From NCBI GenBank assembly GCA_963835775.1, contig CAWIHB010000025.1, forward strand, positions 310,001 to 374,000: a DNA stretch of 64,000 bases, given 5' to 3'. Below the pieces are notes generated by a model that made no database searches, was not told where the DNA came from, and saw only the letters and a program-made list of their open reading frames with translations. Position numbers and translations under genes: made by a program. This DNA is from Palsa-504 sp963835775 (lineage in GTDB: Bacteria; Actinomycetota; Actinomycetes; Streptosporangiales; Streptosporangiaceae). Below are positions 16,799 to 25,659 of this stretch, in pieces (within the stretch, counting starts at the first letter, position 1; every line of letters begins with the position of its first letter).

Positions 16799-17248
16799 TC
16801 ATGCGGGCAGGGCCGGCCTCTGGCTGGGAACGCCGTCGCTGGCCGGCACGGTGACGGGCTCGACAGCGGGTCCGGCGGGTCCGGTGATGGCCTGGCGGAT
16901 GATGGCCGCGGCGGCGGCGGTGTCCGGCAGGCCGTGGAAGTGCAGGTGCAGGTCCCCGGTGACCGCCTGATAAGGCGTCCGCGCCGTCCGCGGCGGCAGC
17001 GCGGGGGCCGGCTGCTGGCGCTGCTCGGCTAGCAGCCGGCCGACCCTGGCCTCACGCTTCTGGGTGGCCCTGATCAGCAAGCTCACCGCGGCCAGGGCCA
17101 GCACGAAGCTGACGGCCACCACCACGACCACGGCGACCAGGTCCTGGAAGGCCCACCAGGCGGCCAGCGCCGCGATTCCGGTCAGGCTCAGGGTGGCGGC
17201 CGTGCCGCCGCGGCCGCAGCCAGCGCAGTGAAGTCCCGGGCAGGTCAT
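16799..17248 (-). CDS. Small membrane protein with one or two central helices
   Basis: 149 residues if started at the ATG ending at 17248 (GGGAC upstream); 11 codons more are open. After CPGLHCAGCGRG, a short Cys-rich segment that could bind a metal, come two hydrophobic helices (ALAAWWAFQDLVAVVVVVAV and SFVLALAAVSLLI). A basic linker follows and then the soluble tail YQAVTGDLHLHFHGLPDTAA, whose H-L-H-F-H cluster stands out. Not recognised; a membrane-anchored accessory protein of unknown role. Confidence 0.6.
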   Translation of the reverse strand: MTCPGLHCAGCGRGGTAATLSLTGIAALAAWWAFQDLVAVVVVVAVSFVLALAAVSLLIRATQKREARVGRLLAEQRQQPAPALPPRTARTPYQAVTGDLHLHFHGLPDTAAAAAIIRQAITGPAGPAVEPVTVPASDGVPSQRPALPA

Positions 17249-17521
17249 CGCGGGTACGTCCCTTCGGGCGTGAAGCCGCATGATGTGACATCTCGGTGTG
17301 ACATCGGCCTCATTCGTTGCTAAACCGGACGTAACCGTATCTCGGTCTGGGCAGTGCCGGGACCGGCGGCCGCGATTCTCACCAGCTAAGGCATGGTTGC
17401 CCGACGCGACCCAAAGGCGCGAAGATTACCCGGCAGGGAACAGGCGCTGACTAACAGCGACGTGTCCGGGCAGGCGGGGCTACCCGGACCCTAGACCAGA
17501 CCCGTCCAGGGAGAGTGCGAC

Positions 17522-18295
17522 ATGCGCGTGCTGCCGGTGAGTGACCGTATCAAGGAGGCTCCGGCGCAGGCCTTGCGCGGCGTTTTCGCCGGGATCGGCC
17601 AGCTGCTGCTGATCACCGACAAGCTGCGGAACAAGACGCCCGCTGACCAGCACGTTCCGCAGGCCCGAGGGCCTGAGCCTGCGAAATCCGCAGCGGAAGC
17701 CCACGAGGTTACAGTGGTTCGAAAGCAGGAAGCGGCGCCTGAGGCTGCTGAGGCCGGCGTAATGATCGGGGCGGCTGAGGCGGACGTCACGGTCGAGACC
17801 GACGTCACGGAGGTGCCGCCGGCGGCTGAGCCTAAGGCAGCTGGGCTGAAGGCGCCCAAGCTGAGGACGCCGCAGGAGCCGACCGGGAGGGCCACCGAGA
17901 TCAGGGACTTCGACAAGTCCGGCAACGTGCGGCTGCTCCCTGACACCGGAGGTGCGGCGAAGGCCGCAAGCGCCCAGGCTGGCGCGACGGTCCCGGCGGC
18001 GCAGGCGGCCAGCGAGCCGCAGTCAGCCGTGGCCGAGCCGCCAGCGGCAGCCGCGGCGGTGGAGGCGACCGGAACCATGGCGGCGGCGGCCGGACCCGCA
18101 GCGGGGGCCGGGGCGGTGGAGGCACCGCTGCCGAACTACGGCGAGCTGTCCATCGCCTCGTTGCGTGCGAGGCTGCGCAACCTGGACATCGGGCAGGTCA
18201 GACAGCTGAGCGAGTACGAGAAGGGGCACGCGGGCCGGGCCGACGTGATCGCCATGTTCGAACGCCGGATCGCCAAGCTGGAGGCAGGCGATTAG
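17522..18295 (+). CDS. Lipid-droplet-associated (MLDS-like) protein
   Basis: 257 residues. The N-terminal amphipathic/hydrophobic segment (LRGVFAGIGQLLLITDKL), a long low-complexity Ala/Glu/Pro linker and the conserved C-terminal helix pair (LPNYGELSIASLRARLRNLD, IGQVRQLSEYEKGHAGRADV) match the actinobacterial lipid-droplet protein encoded just upstream of xseA. In Rhodococcus the counterpart coats triacylglycerol droplets. The tail resembles the LEA/helical end domain of these proteins. Its stop codon overlaps the xseA start (TAGTG), so the two genes are translationally coupled. Confidence 0.72.
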   Translation: MRVLPVSDRIKEAPAQALRGVFAGIGQLLLITDKLRNKTPADQHVPQARGPEPAKSAAEAHEVTVVRKQEAAPEAAEAGVMIGAAEADVTVETDVTEVPPAAEPKAAGLKAPKLRTPQEPTGRATEIRDFDKSGNVRLLPDTGGAAKAASAQAGATVPAAQAASEPQSAVAEPPAAAAAVEATGTMAAAAGPAAGAGAVEAPLPNYGELSIASLRARLRNLDIGQVRQLSEYEKGHAGRADVIAMFERRIAKLEAGD

Positions 18296-19512
18296 TGGCG
18301 CTGGATACGTCGGCTGAATCGCCGGTTCCGGTCCGCACGGTCCTGCAGCTGGTCGGGGGGTGGATCGGCCGGCTCGGGCGGGTCTGGGTGGAGGGCCAGA
18401 TCGCCGAGTGCGCCGTGCGCGGCGGCGCGGTGTTCATGACCCTGCGCGATCCGGTCGCAGCGGTGTCGGTGCGGGTCATCTGCACCCGGCAGGTGTTCGA
18501 GGCGGCCGGGCCGCCGCCCGCCGAGGGGGCCCGGGTGGTGATCTTCGCCCGGCCGGACTTCAACGCCAACCGCGGCTCGTTCGCGCTGACCGCGCTGGAG
18601 ATCCGCGCGGTGGGGGTGGGCGATCTGCTGGCCCGGCTGGAAAGGCTGCGGCGCCAGCTCGGCTCGGAAGGTCTTTTTTCTGCCGAACGAAAGCGGGCTC
18701 TCCCTTTCCTCCCCCGTGTCATCGGGCTCATCTGCGGCCGCGAGTCGGCGGCCCAGCGCGACGTCATGGAGAATGCCGCCCGGCGCTGGCCGGCCGTGCG
18801 GTTCCGGGTGGAGCAGACCGCGGTGCAGGGCCCGTACGCGGCGCAGGAGGTGATCGACGCGCTGCAGCGCCTGGACGCGGACGCTGACGTGGACGTGATC
18901 ATCATCGCCCGCGGCGGCGGCTCCCTCGAGGACCTGCTCCCGTTCTCCGACGAGACCCTGATCAGGGCGGTCGCGGCCTGCCGGACTCCGGTGGTGAGCG
19001 CGATCGGCCACGAGCAGGACGCGCCGCTGCTCGACTACGTGGCCGACCTACGGGCCTCCACGCCGACCGACGCGGCCAAGCGGGTGGTGCCTGACGTCAG
19101 CGAGCAGCTGGCGCTGGTGGCCCAGCTGCGGGACCGGGCCCGCCGCGGCCTGACCGGCTGGCTGGACCGGGAGACGGCCTGGCTGACGGCGATCACGTCC
19201 CGGCCGGCGCTGGCCGACCCGGTGCGCGAGGTGGAGCGCCAGGCCGAGCGGGTGGACGCGCTGCTGCAGCGGGCCCGGGTGTCGCTGGATGCCAGCCTGG
19301 CCCGGGGCGGCGACGACCTGGCGCACACCCGGGCCCGGCTGCTGGCCCTGTCGCCCGCCTCGACGCTGCGCCGCGGCTACGCCATCGTGCAGCACGCCAG
19401 CAACGGCGTGGTGCGGGCGGCCGCGGAGGTCAGCCCGGGCGAGACGCTGACCGTCCGGTTCGCCGCCGATCAGCTCACGGTACGCGCGGACGGTGACGGT
19501 GCCGGCGGATAA
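18295..19512 (+). CDS. xseA: Exodeoxyribonuclease VII large subunit
   Basis: 405 residues, GTG start overlapping the preceding stop. The order is normal: N-terminal OB-fold (VWVEGQIAECAVRGGAVFMT), then the catalytic core with LICGRESAAQRDVMENAARR, the conserved DVIIIARGGGSLEDLLPFSD block and VVSAIGHEQDAPLLDYVADL, then the coiled-coil arm and the C-terminal LRRGYAIVQ segment. With XseB it degrades single-stranded DNA to oligonucleotides. The downstream xseB begins 10 bp after the stop. Confidence 0.97.
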   Translation: MALDTSAESPVPVRTVLQLVGGWIGRLGRVWVEGQIAECAVRGGAVFMTLRDPVAAVSVRVICTRQVFEAAGPPPAEGARVVIFARPDFNANRGSFALTALEIRAVGVGDLLARLERLRRQLGSEGLFSAERKRALPFLPRVIGLICGRESAAQRDVMENAARRWPAVRFRVEQTAVQGPYAAQEVIDALQRLDADADVDVIIIARGGGSLEDLLPFSDETLIRAVAACRTPVVSAIGHEQDAPLLDYVADLRASTPTDAAKRVVPDVSEQLALVAQLRDRARRGLTGWLDRETAWLTAITSRPALADPVREVERQAERVDALLQRARVSLDASLARGGDDLAHTRARLLALSPASTLRRGYAIVQHASNGVVRAAAEVSPGETLTVRFAADQLTVRADGDGAGG

Positions 19513-19522
19513 GGTTGGGGCC

Positions 19523-19876
19523 GTGAGCGAGCCCCGCAGGCGAGCAGGAGACACTGCAGAAGGCGACGCGGCTACCGGTCAGGCGCCGTCCCACGAGCAG
19601 GCGCCGTCCCACGAGCAGGCGCCGTCCCACGAGCAGGCACTGTCCTACGAGCAGGCCCGGGACAAGCTGGCCGCGGTGGTCAAGCGCCTGGAAGCCGGCG
19701 GTCTGACCCTGGAACAGTCCCTCGAGCTGTGGGAACGCGGCGAGCGGCTGGCCGCGGTGTGTGAGGAGTGGCTGGCTGGCGCGCGGGCCAGGCTCGCGGC
19801 CGCGATGGCCAAGCGCGACGACGCCACGGCGGACGAGGGTTCCGCTGGCGGCGGCGAGGACGACGCCCCGTTCTGA
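19523..19876 (+). CDS. xseB: Exodeoxyribonuclease VII small subunit with an N-terminal six-residue repeat
   Basis: 117 residues from GTG 19523 (AAGG eight bases upstream). The ExoVII small-subunit core is LSYEQARDKLAAVVKRLEAG followed by LTLEQSLELWERGERLA. Before the core an unusual insert consists of an 18-bp unit repeated three times plus a diverged fourth copy, encoding APSHEQ, APSHEQ, APSHEQ, ALSYEQ. The units probably arose by slippage from the native start of the domain (ALSYEQ). The 3' end of the gene is itself duplicated just downstream (19862-19938). Confidence 0.93.
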   Translation: MSEPRRRAGDTAEGDAATGQAPSHEQAPSHEQAPSHEQALSYEQARDKLAAVVKRLEAGGLTLEQSLELWERGERLAAVCEEWLAGARARLAAAMAKRDDATADEGSAGGGEDDAPF

Positions 19877-19938
19877 AGACGGCCGCGCAGCGCCTGGTTG
19901 ACGCCCCGTTCTGAGGACGGCCTGCGTAGCGCCTGGTT
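19862..19938 (+). repeat. Tandem duplication of the xseB 3' end
   Basis: A 38-bp unit starting GACGCCCCGTTCTGA, which includes the xseB stop codon, is followed by a 39-bp near copy at 19900-19938 with four differences. The second copy is noncoding and separates xseB from the yihY-like gene. Confidence 0.75.
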
Positions 19939-19991
19939 TGGGCGTCTGGCTGCTGGGCAGCAGGTGGCCACACAGCAGCAAGGCAGGCGCG

Positions 19992-21074
19992 ATGAACCTC
20001 CTCGAGCGGACCATCAGGCGGATTGACGCCACGCAGCGGCGGTCCACGCCCACGGCCTTCGTGTTCGGGGTGATCAAGAAGTACGGGGACGACAACGGCG
20101 GAGTGCTGGTCTCCAACCTGGCCTACTCCGCCTTCGTGTCGCTGTTCCCGCTGCTGCTGGTGCTGGTCACCATCCTCGGCCTGGTGGCCTCGATCGACGC
20201 GTCGTTCAAGACCGACGTGTTGAACGCGGTGGCCGGCCAGGTCCCGCTGATCGGCAACCAGCTCACCGGCAACGTGCACCAGCTCAAGCGGTCCAGCGTG
20301 ATCGGCCTGATCGTGGGCGTGGCCGGGCTGATCTGGGGTTCGGCCGGGCTGGCCCAGGCCGGGCTGTTCACCATGGAGCAGGTGTGGAACCTGCCCGGGC
20401 CGGCCCGGCCCGGGTACGTGCAGCGGCTGGGCCGGGCCGGGCTGTTCCTGGGCCTGCTCGGCGGCGGCGTTATCGTGACGACCGGGCTGGCCAGCCTGAC
20501 CACGTACCTGCACAGCGGGCTGGCGTTCAAGATCCCGCTCGAGGTGCTGACCGCGGCCTTCAACGTGGGCATGTACATCGGGGCGTTCCGGGCGCTGACC
20601 CCGAAGGGCGTGCCGACCCGCGGTCTGCTGCCCGGAGCGGTCACCGGGGGGATCTTGTGGACGGTACTGCAGGTCCTCGGCACCTGGCTGGTGCACCACT
20701 ACCTGCACAGCGACACGGTCTACGGCGTGTTCGCCACCGTGCTCGGGCTGCTGGCCTGGATCTACCTGGCGGTGGAGATCACCGTGTACTGTGCCGAGAT
20801 CAACGTGGTGCTGGCCCGGCGGCTGTGGCCGCGGGCCATCGTCCAGCCGCCGCTGACCGAGGCCGACCGGGCCAGCATGGCGCTGCAGGCGCTGCAGAAC
20901 CAGCGCCGTCCCGAGCAGCACATCGAGGTGACGTTCGATGACCGCGAGTCCGGCGCCGAAGCGCCGGCCCGGACGCCGCAGACGCCGGACGAGGTCGCGC
21001 CGCCCGCCGACCTCCAGGTGCCCGGGCCGCGGGACCAGGCGGAAGCCGGCTCAGGCCGCGACCGGGTGCAGTGA
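19992..21074 (+). CDS. YihY/BrkB-family inner-membrane protein
   Basis: 360 residues from ATG 19992. After a short basic start the family-typical YGDDNGGVLVSNLAYSAFVS precedes six hydrophobic helices (SLFPLLLVLVTILGLV, VIGLIVGVAGLIWGSAGL, AGLFLGLLGGGVIVTTGLA, VLTAAFNVGMYIGAFRAL, GILWTVLQVLGTWLVHHY, VFATVLGLLAWIYLAVEITV). This is the standard YihY/BrkB topology, formerly mislabelled RNase BN. The C-terminal ~75 residues are a cytoplasmic charged tail. The last 24 bp overlap the 3' end of the convergent DUF4245 gene. Function is uncertain; transport or envelope roles have been proposed for the family. Confidence 0.88.
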   Translation: MNLLERTIRRIDATQRRSTPTAFVFGVIKKYGDDNGGVLVSNLAYSAFVSLFPLLLVLVTILGLVASIDASFKTDVLNAVAGQVPLIGNQLTGNVHQLKRSSVIGLIVGVAGLIWGSAGLAQAGLFTMEQVWNLPGPARPGYVQRLGRAGLFLGLLGGGVIVTTGLASLTTYLHSGLAFKIPLEVLTAAFNVGMYIGAFRALTPKGVPTRGLLPGAVTGGILWTVLQVLGTWLVHHYLHSDTVYGVFATVLGLLAWIYLAVEITVYCAEINVVLARRLWPRAIVQPPLTEADRASMALQALQNQRRPEQHIEVTFDDRESGAEAPARTPQTPDEVAPPADLQVPGPRDQAEAGSGRDRVQ

Positions 21075-21575
21075 GGCAGCCAGCTGGCGCAGCTGGGCCC
21101 AGGTGGCGTTGCCGGTGACCACGACCACCAGGCCGGCCGCACCAGTGAAATAGAGCGATCGCTGGCCGCGCGAGGGAGTGTCGCTCGAGCTCCAGGTCTG
21201 TCCGTTCAGATCAATAGACCGCACGGCGGTGCCGTCGTTGGTCATCCGCCTGATGAACCCCCCGGCCGGCGCGTTGCTCTCCGCCAGCGAGGCCAGCAGG
21301 CCACCCGGGGTCATGAAGCCGAGCTGCCAGGTGACCGTGCCTGGCCCGTTGGCGCCGCCGACGGCCAGGCCCGAAGCGACCGGCAGCCAGGAGCCCGGCA
21401 GGCCGGCCGGGGCGAGCGCCGGGTAGGGCGCCAGCCTGGCTAGTTTGGCCAGGTCAGCGGTGTAGCTGACGGTGGCGGGCTGCGCGGCGTGCGGCATCGG
21501 GATGGCGGCCACGATCAGGGCCGAGCCCAGCAGGCAGCCCAGCGCGGCGGCCCCGCCCCGCAGCATCCGGTTCAC
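21051..21575 (-). CDS. DUF4245 exported protein
   Basis: 174 residues from the GTG ending at 21575. One N-terminal membrane or signal segment (GGAAALGCLLGSALIVAAIP) precedes a soluble domain with the DUF4245 pattern (YTADLAKLARLAPYPALAPA, LPGSWLPVASGL, TWQLGFMTPGG and a C-terminal LVVVVTGNATWAQLRQLAAS). This family is regularly divergent from glpX in actinomycetes, as here (95 bp apart). Function unknown; probably membrane-anchored and facing outside. Confidence 0.85.
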   Translation of the reverse strand: MNRMLRGGAAALGCLLGSALIVAAIPMPHAAQPATVSYTADLAKLARLAPYPALAPAGLPGSWLPVASGLAVGGANGPGTVTWQLGFMTPGGLLASLAESNAPAGGFIRRMTNDGTAVRSIDLNGQTWSSSDTPSRGQRSLYFTGAAGLVVVVTGNATWAQLRQLAASLHPVAA

Positions 21576-21669
21576 AACTGCCCAGGCTAGCCCGCCCGGC
21601 GGACAGGTCAGGGTCGACGGCGGGGGTGGCCCCGTAGGATCATTACAGGCCAGCGGGAAGGACACCTCT

Positions 21670-22686
21670 ATGACCGTCGAGCAGCAGGCGCACGAGCCGG
21701 ATAACCACGCCCCCGACCGCAACCTGGCGCTGGAGCTGGCCCGGGTCACCGAGGCCGCAGCCATGGCGGCCGCCCGGTGGGTGGGCCGGGGCGACAAGAT
21801 CGGGGCCGACGGCGCGGCCGTGAACGCGATGCGGCTGCTGATCAACTCGGTGTCGATGCGCGGCGTCGTGGTCATCGGCGAGGGCGAGAAGGACCACGCG
21901 CCGATGCTGTTCAACGGCGAGGAGGTGGGCGACGGCACCGGCCCGGCCTGCGACGTCGCGGTGGACCCGATCGACGGCACCCGGCTGTGCGCCAACGGCA
22001 TGCCGAACGCGATCTCGGTGCTGGCCGTGGCGGGCCGCGGCTCCATGTACGACCCGTCCGCGGTGTTCTACATGTCCAAGCTGGCCACCGGCCCCGAGGC
22101 GGCCGGCATGGTCGACCTCGACGCCCCGGCGGCCGCCAACGTGCTGGCCGTGGCCAAAGGCAAGGGCTGCGGGCCGCAGGACGTGACCGTGGTCATCCTG
22201 GACCGTCCGCGGCACGCCGGGCTGATCTCCGAGGTGCGGGCCAGCGGCGCCCGGATCCACCTGATCACCGACGGCGACGTGGCTGGCGCCATCATGGCCG
22301 CGCGCGAGGGCACCGGCATCGACCTGATGCTCGGCGTGGGCGGGACGCCGGAGGGCATCATCGCCGCGTGCGCGCTGAAGTGCCTCGGCGGGGTGATCCT
22401 GGGCAAGCTCGCGCCCCGCGACGAGGCCGAGCGCCGCCGCGCGCTGGAGGCGGGCCACGACCTGGACCGGGTGCTGACCACCGACGACCTGGTTACCTCC
22501 GACGACGTGTTCTTCGCGGCCACCGGGATCACCGACGGCGAGCTCGCCGACGGGGTCCGGTACACCCGCGGGCACGCCACCACGCACTCCCTGGTCATGC
22601 GGTCCCGCTCCGGGACCATCCGGAGCATCAAGAGCGAGCACCAGCTGTGGAAGCTGCGCGCCTACTCGTCGGTCAACTTCGGCTGA
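21670..22686 (+). CDS. glpX: Class II fructose-1,6-bisphosphatase
   Basis: 338 residues, ATG 21670 with GGAAGGA upstream. It dephosphorylates fructose-1,6-bisphosphate in gluconeogenesis. Metal and substrate motifs are present: WVGRGDKIGADGAAVNAMR, VVIGEGEKDHAPML, DVAVDPIDGT and the C-terminal LMLGVGGTPEGIIAACALKC. In the DPIDGTT loop the first Thr (residue ~104, corresponding to the catalytic Thr84 of the mycobacterial enzyme) is kept, but the second, nearly invariant Thr is Arg (DPIDGTRLCANGM). Its 3' end overlaps the convergent DUF1707 gene by 14 bp. Confidence 0.96.
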   Translation: MTVEQQAHEPDNHAPDRNLALELARVTEAAAMAAARWVGRGDKIGADGAAVNAMRLLINSVSMRGVVVIGEGEKDHAPMLFNGEEVGDGTGPACDVAVDPIDGTRLCANGMPNAISVLAVAGRGSMYDPSAVFYMSKLATGPEAAGMVDLDAPAAANVLAVAKGKGCGPQDVTVVILDRPRHAGLISEVRASGARIHLITDGDVAGAIMAAREGTGIDLMLGVGGTPEGIIAACALKCLGGVILGKLAPRDEAERRRALEAGHDLDRVLTTDDLVTSDDVFFAATGITDGELADGVRYTRGHATTHSLVMRSRSGTIRSIKSEHQLWKLRAYSSVNFG

Positions 22687-23278
22687 GCGGCGGGTTCTGG
22701 CGGCGGCCGAACAGGCGGAAGCGGCGGCTCCTGGGCGGCGTGCGGACGACGACCTCGCCGCCGAGGACCAGGCCCTTGACCTCGATGACCGGGGTGTCGG
22801 GACCGGGCAGCGGCGTGCCGCCGCGCCGCCGGCCCAGCACCAGGTGCCCGCTCACGATGACCGACACCCCGTCCGGCACGACCAGCCGCAGCCGGCCGCC
22901 GACCACGGTGGCGTACAGGACGATGCGGCGGGCCTGCAGGATGGCCTCGGTGAAGTCGATCACCACCTCGCCGAACATGGCCGTCACGGTCAGGCTCTCC
23001 GGCACCACCCAGCGGCCGTCGCGGCGGGCCGGGCCGAAGATCCCGCTGACCACCCGGCCGCCGTCCAGCCGCACCGGCTGAGCCGACGGCAGGACCAGAT
23101 CCGAGGTCAGTTCGGCCAGATCGCCCAGCGTCCGGGCCGTGCAGGCCCGCTGCACCCGGTCCGAATGCTCCTCCGGGGTGAGCCGCCCGTCGCCGACCGC
23201 CTCGGCCAGCAGGGCCAGCACCCGGTCCCGGTCCGCATCGGACGCGCGCAAGTCGCGTGGTGCCTGCCGTGGGCTCAT
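22673..23278 (-). CDS. DUF1707 / LiaF-like C-terminal domain protein
   Basis: 201 residues from the ATG ending at 23278. The first ~50 residues are a DUF1707 SHOCT-like module (LRASDADRDRVLALLAEAVG, DGRLTPEEHSDRVQRACTAR). The rest is the beta-helical LiaF/YvqF-type C-terminal domain (VTAMFGEVVIDFTEAILQAR, then RIVLYATVVGGRLRLVVPDG and repeated VIVSGHLVLGRRRGG). Such soluble proteins are frequent in actinomycetes and are linked by homology to cell-envelope stress sensing. The last 14 bp are shared with the end of glpX. Confidence 0.88.
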   Translation of the reverse strand: MSPRQAPRDLRASDADRDRVLALLAEAVGDGRLTPEEHSDRVQRACTARTLGDLAELTSDLVLPSAQPVRLDGGRVVSGIFGPARRDGRWVVPESLTVTAMFGEVVIDFTEAILQARRIVLYATVVGGRLRLVVPDGVSVIVSGHLVLGRRRGGTPLPGPDTPVIEVKGLVLGGEVVVRTPPRSRRFRLFGRRQNPPLSRS

Positions 23279-23363
23279 AGGCCGAAAATACCGTGTCCCG
23301 CCAGGTCGGGCATGTTCGGCGTCGGCTGTACGTGACGGGGCGGATCGTGCTACCCATGTGTGC

Positions 23364-24764
23364 ATGACAGACGGAGCAATCGAAACGGTAATGGGGCGGG
23401 CCAGTTCGGAGCAGATCCGCCTGGTCCGTTTCCTTTACGCCGACCACGGCGGGATCATCCGCGGCAAGGCGGCCGGCACGGCCTGGCTGAAGGAGCGCAT
23501 GTCCAGCGGCATCGGGCACACGGTGGCCATGATGGCCATGTCCATGCTGGACCAGCTGCAGCCGGTAGCCGGGATGGGCCCGGTCGGCGAGGTCAGGATC
23601 GTGCCCGACCCGGAGACGTTCGTGGCGCTGCCCTATGCGCCGGGTGCCGGGGCCATGCTCGCGGACCTGGTGCTGCCGGACGGGTCGCCCTGGGAGGCGT
23701 GCGCCCGGACCTTCCTCAAGCAGGCCATCATCGACCTGGCCGGCGAGGGCTACGCCATGGAGGCGGCGTTCGAGCCCGAGTTCACCATCGGGCGCCGCGA
23801 GTCCTCGCCCGCCGGGCCCTCGATCCCGGACCGGCTCATCCCCATCGACGACAGCCTGTGCTACTCCGCCACCGGCTTCCACCTGGCCCACGACTTCACC
23901 ATGGAACTCGTCGAGGCCATGGAGGCCCAGGGCCTGTCGGTCGAGCACTACTACCCCGAGCTCGGCCACGGCCAGCACGAGCTGTCGATCAGGCACGCCG
24001 ACGCGCTGCGCGCGGCCGACAACCACGTGCTGTACCGGGAGACCGTCCGCGGCACGGCCTTCCGGCACGGCCTGTGGGCCAGCCTGGCGCCCAAGCCCAT
24101 CCCCGACCAGGCCGGCAACGGCACCCACCTGCACGCCTCGCTGCTGGACGTATCGGCCGACGGCGAGTCCAGCGGGCGGAACGCGTTCGCCGATCCGGCC
24201 GACCGGAACGGCCTGTCCCAGACCGGATACCACTTCATCGGCGGGCTGCTGGCCCACGTGCCCGCGCTGGTCGCGCTGACCTGCGCCAGCGTGAACAGCT
24301 ACCGCAGGCTCGCGCCGCAGATGTGGGCCAGCGCCTACACCTGCTACGGGGTGGACAACCGGGAAGCCGCGGTCCGGATCTGCTCGCCGCTGCGCGGCGA
24401 CCCGGGCAGTTCGGTCAACCTGGAGCTCAAGCCCTCCGACTCCAGCGCCAACCCGTACCTCGCGCTGGGCGCGTTCATCTACGCGGGCCTGGACGGCATC
24501 CGCAGCAAGATCGACCCCGGCGAGGCGCTGAACGTCGACCCGGCCACCCTGTCCGAGGTCGAGCGGGCCGACCGCGGCGTCCACCGGCTGCCTGCCTCGC
24601 TGGCCGCGGCGCTGGACGCGCTGGAGGCCGACCAGCTGCTGATGGACATGCTCGGCCCGCTGCGCAGCACGGCCTACCTGGCCGTCAAGCGCTCCGAGGC
24701 GGCTCACTTCGCCCACTCGACCGACCCGTACTACGAGTGCTTCCAGCACTTCACCAAGATCTAG
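23364..24764 (+). CDS. Glutamine-synthetase-like enzyme (GlnA3/GlnA4-type, probable gamma-glutamylamine ligase)
   Basis: 466 residues from ATG 23364, with no clear ribosome-binding site and possibly leaderless. The GS beta-grasp (QIRLVRFLYADHGGIIRGKA) and catalytic barrel are complete: AAFEPEFTIG (metal Glu pair), HGQHELSIRHADALRAADN, GNGTHLHASLLD and NREAAVRICSPLRG with the substrate Arg. The divergence from GlnA1 (no NRNRSA-type flap, no adenylylation Tyr context) places it with the actinobacterial GlnA-like proteins that ligate glutamate to polyamines or ethanolamine. The actual amine cannot be told from the sequence. It stands alone, 86 bp from the divergent DUF1707 gene. Confidence 0.88.
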   Translation: MTDGAIETVMGRASSEQIRLVRFLYADHGGIIRGKAAGTAWLKERMSSGIGHTVAMMAMSMLDQLQPVAGMGPVGEVRIVPDPETFVALPYAPGAGAMLADLVLPDGSPWEACARTFLKQAIIDLAGEGYAMEAAFEPEFTIGRRESSPAGPSIPDRLIPIDDSLCYSATGFHLAHDFTMELVEAMEAQGLSVEHYYPELGHGQHELSIRHADALRAADNHVLYRETVRGTAFRHGLWASLAPKPIPDQAGNGTHLHASLLDVSADGESSGRNAFADPADRNGLSQTGYHFIGGLLAHVPALVALTCASVNSYRRLAPQMWASAYTCYGVDNREAAVRICSPLRGDPGSSVNLELKPSDSSANPYLALGAFIYAGLDGIRSKIDPGEALNVDPATLSEVERADRGVHRLPASLAAALDALEADQLLMDMLGPLRSTAYLAVKRSEAAHFAHSTDPYYECFQHFTKI

Positions 24765-24873
24765 ACCCGTCGCGGGTACCTGACCTTCCTTCACGCCTGC
24801 TTCTGAACGCGGGCGCCGCCCCGTGGGCCCCGGCAAGGCTGCACGGGACGGCGGCGCGGGGGTTACCTGCTGG

Positions 24874-25464
24874 TCAGCCGTTGATCGTGCCGGCTCCGGC
24901 CCGGATTGGCTCGGTGATGCTCATGTAGGCGGCTCCCGGGTGCGAGCATGCCTCAAAGTCGAACGCGGCATACGTGGCCGTGCGCTGGTCCGGCGGGTAG
25001 ATGCGCAGCTCGAACGTGGTGGACACGGGGTCGCACACGCGCGGCGGGTACGCCCCCACATCGTGGTAGGCGAGTATCGTGTGCGCGGTCGCGCCGGGCG
25101 CGAGGACCACCCGCTGTGCGCCGCTCAGGCTGCTCCAGGCCGCGGGGGTTCCGAGCTGCTGCCCGGTACGGCTGATCGCGGACACGCCGGGGTAGCCGTA
25201 CAGGGAGCAGGCGTGCCCGCTGGTGTTGGTGAACTCCAGCGGGTAGTAGGTGGTGCCGGCGGTTCCGTTCCCCTGGCCGACCGCGACCCAGACGCTGACG
25301 TTGCCGTACTGGCCGAGGGCGGCGGCGCATGGGGGGATGGCGGTCGCCGCGGGGGCGGCCGGTGAGGAGGTTGCCGCGTAGGCGGCCGAGGAGATGGCTA
25401 GCCCGGCGACGGCTGCGGCAGCAACCGCGATCAGCCGGCGGGCGGTGGTGGCGTGGTACTTCAT
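24874..25464 (-). CDS. Secreted DUF4232 protein
   Basis: 196 residues from the ATG ending at 25464 (AGGA eight bases upstream). A signal peptide is clear: basic ATTARRLIAV, a hydrophobic core and the cleavage-like SSAAYAAT. The mature part starts with AIPPCAAALGQYGNVSVWVA and has the DUF4232 pattern with TYYPLEFTNTSGHACSLYGY and a second Cys pair (RVCDPVSTTF, FEACSHPGAA), probably two disulfides. Function unknown. Confidence 0.87.
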   Translation of the reverse strand: MKYHATTARRLIAVAAAAVAGLAISSAAYAATSSPAAPAATAIPPCAAALGQYGNVSVWVAVGQGNGTAGTTYYPLEFTNTSGHACSLYGYPGVSAISRTGQQLGTPAAWSSLSGAQRVVLAPGATAHTILAYHDVGAYPPRVCDPVSTTFELRIYPPDQRTATYAAFDFEACSHPGAAYMSITEPIRAGAGTING

Positions 25465-25659
25465 GACGGTCATCCTGTACTGCAATGGGGTCTCTTTATG
25501 CGGAACCCCTGTGCCCTTGAGACGCCGATGAGCAGCGTCCGGTTGGGCCAGGAGACTGCTTGTGGTCACGAGCACCTTGGGCTGCCCCGCGCTGGGCCCC
25601 ATGCACGCTAGGGGTCGTTCCTGCGCTCGTTCACCTGGGGTAATGTCCGCCAGCTGGAG

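Noticed and set aside
17282..17521. Gap before the lipid-droplet gene checked for a tRNA
   Set aside because: No cloverleaf-compatible arms or T-loop consensus were found here or in other gaps.
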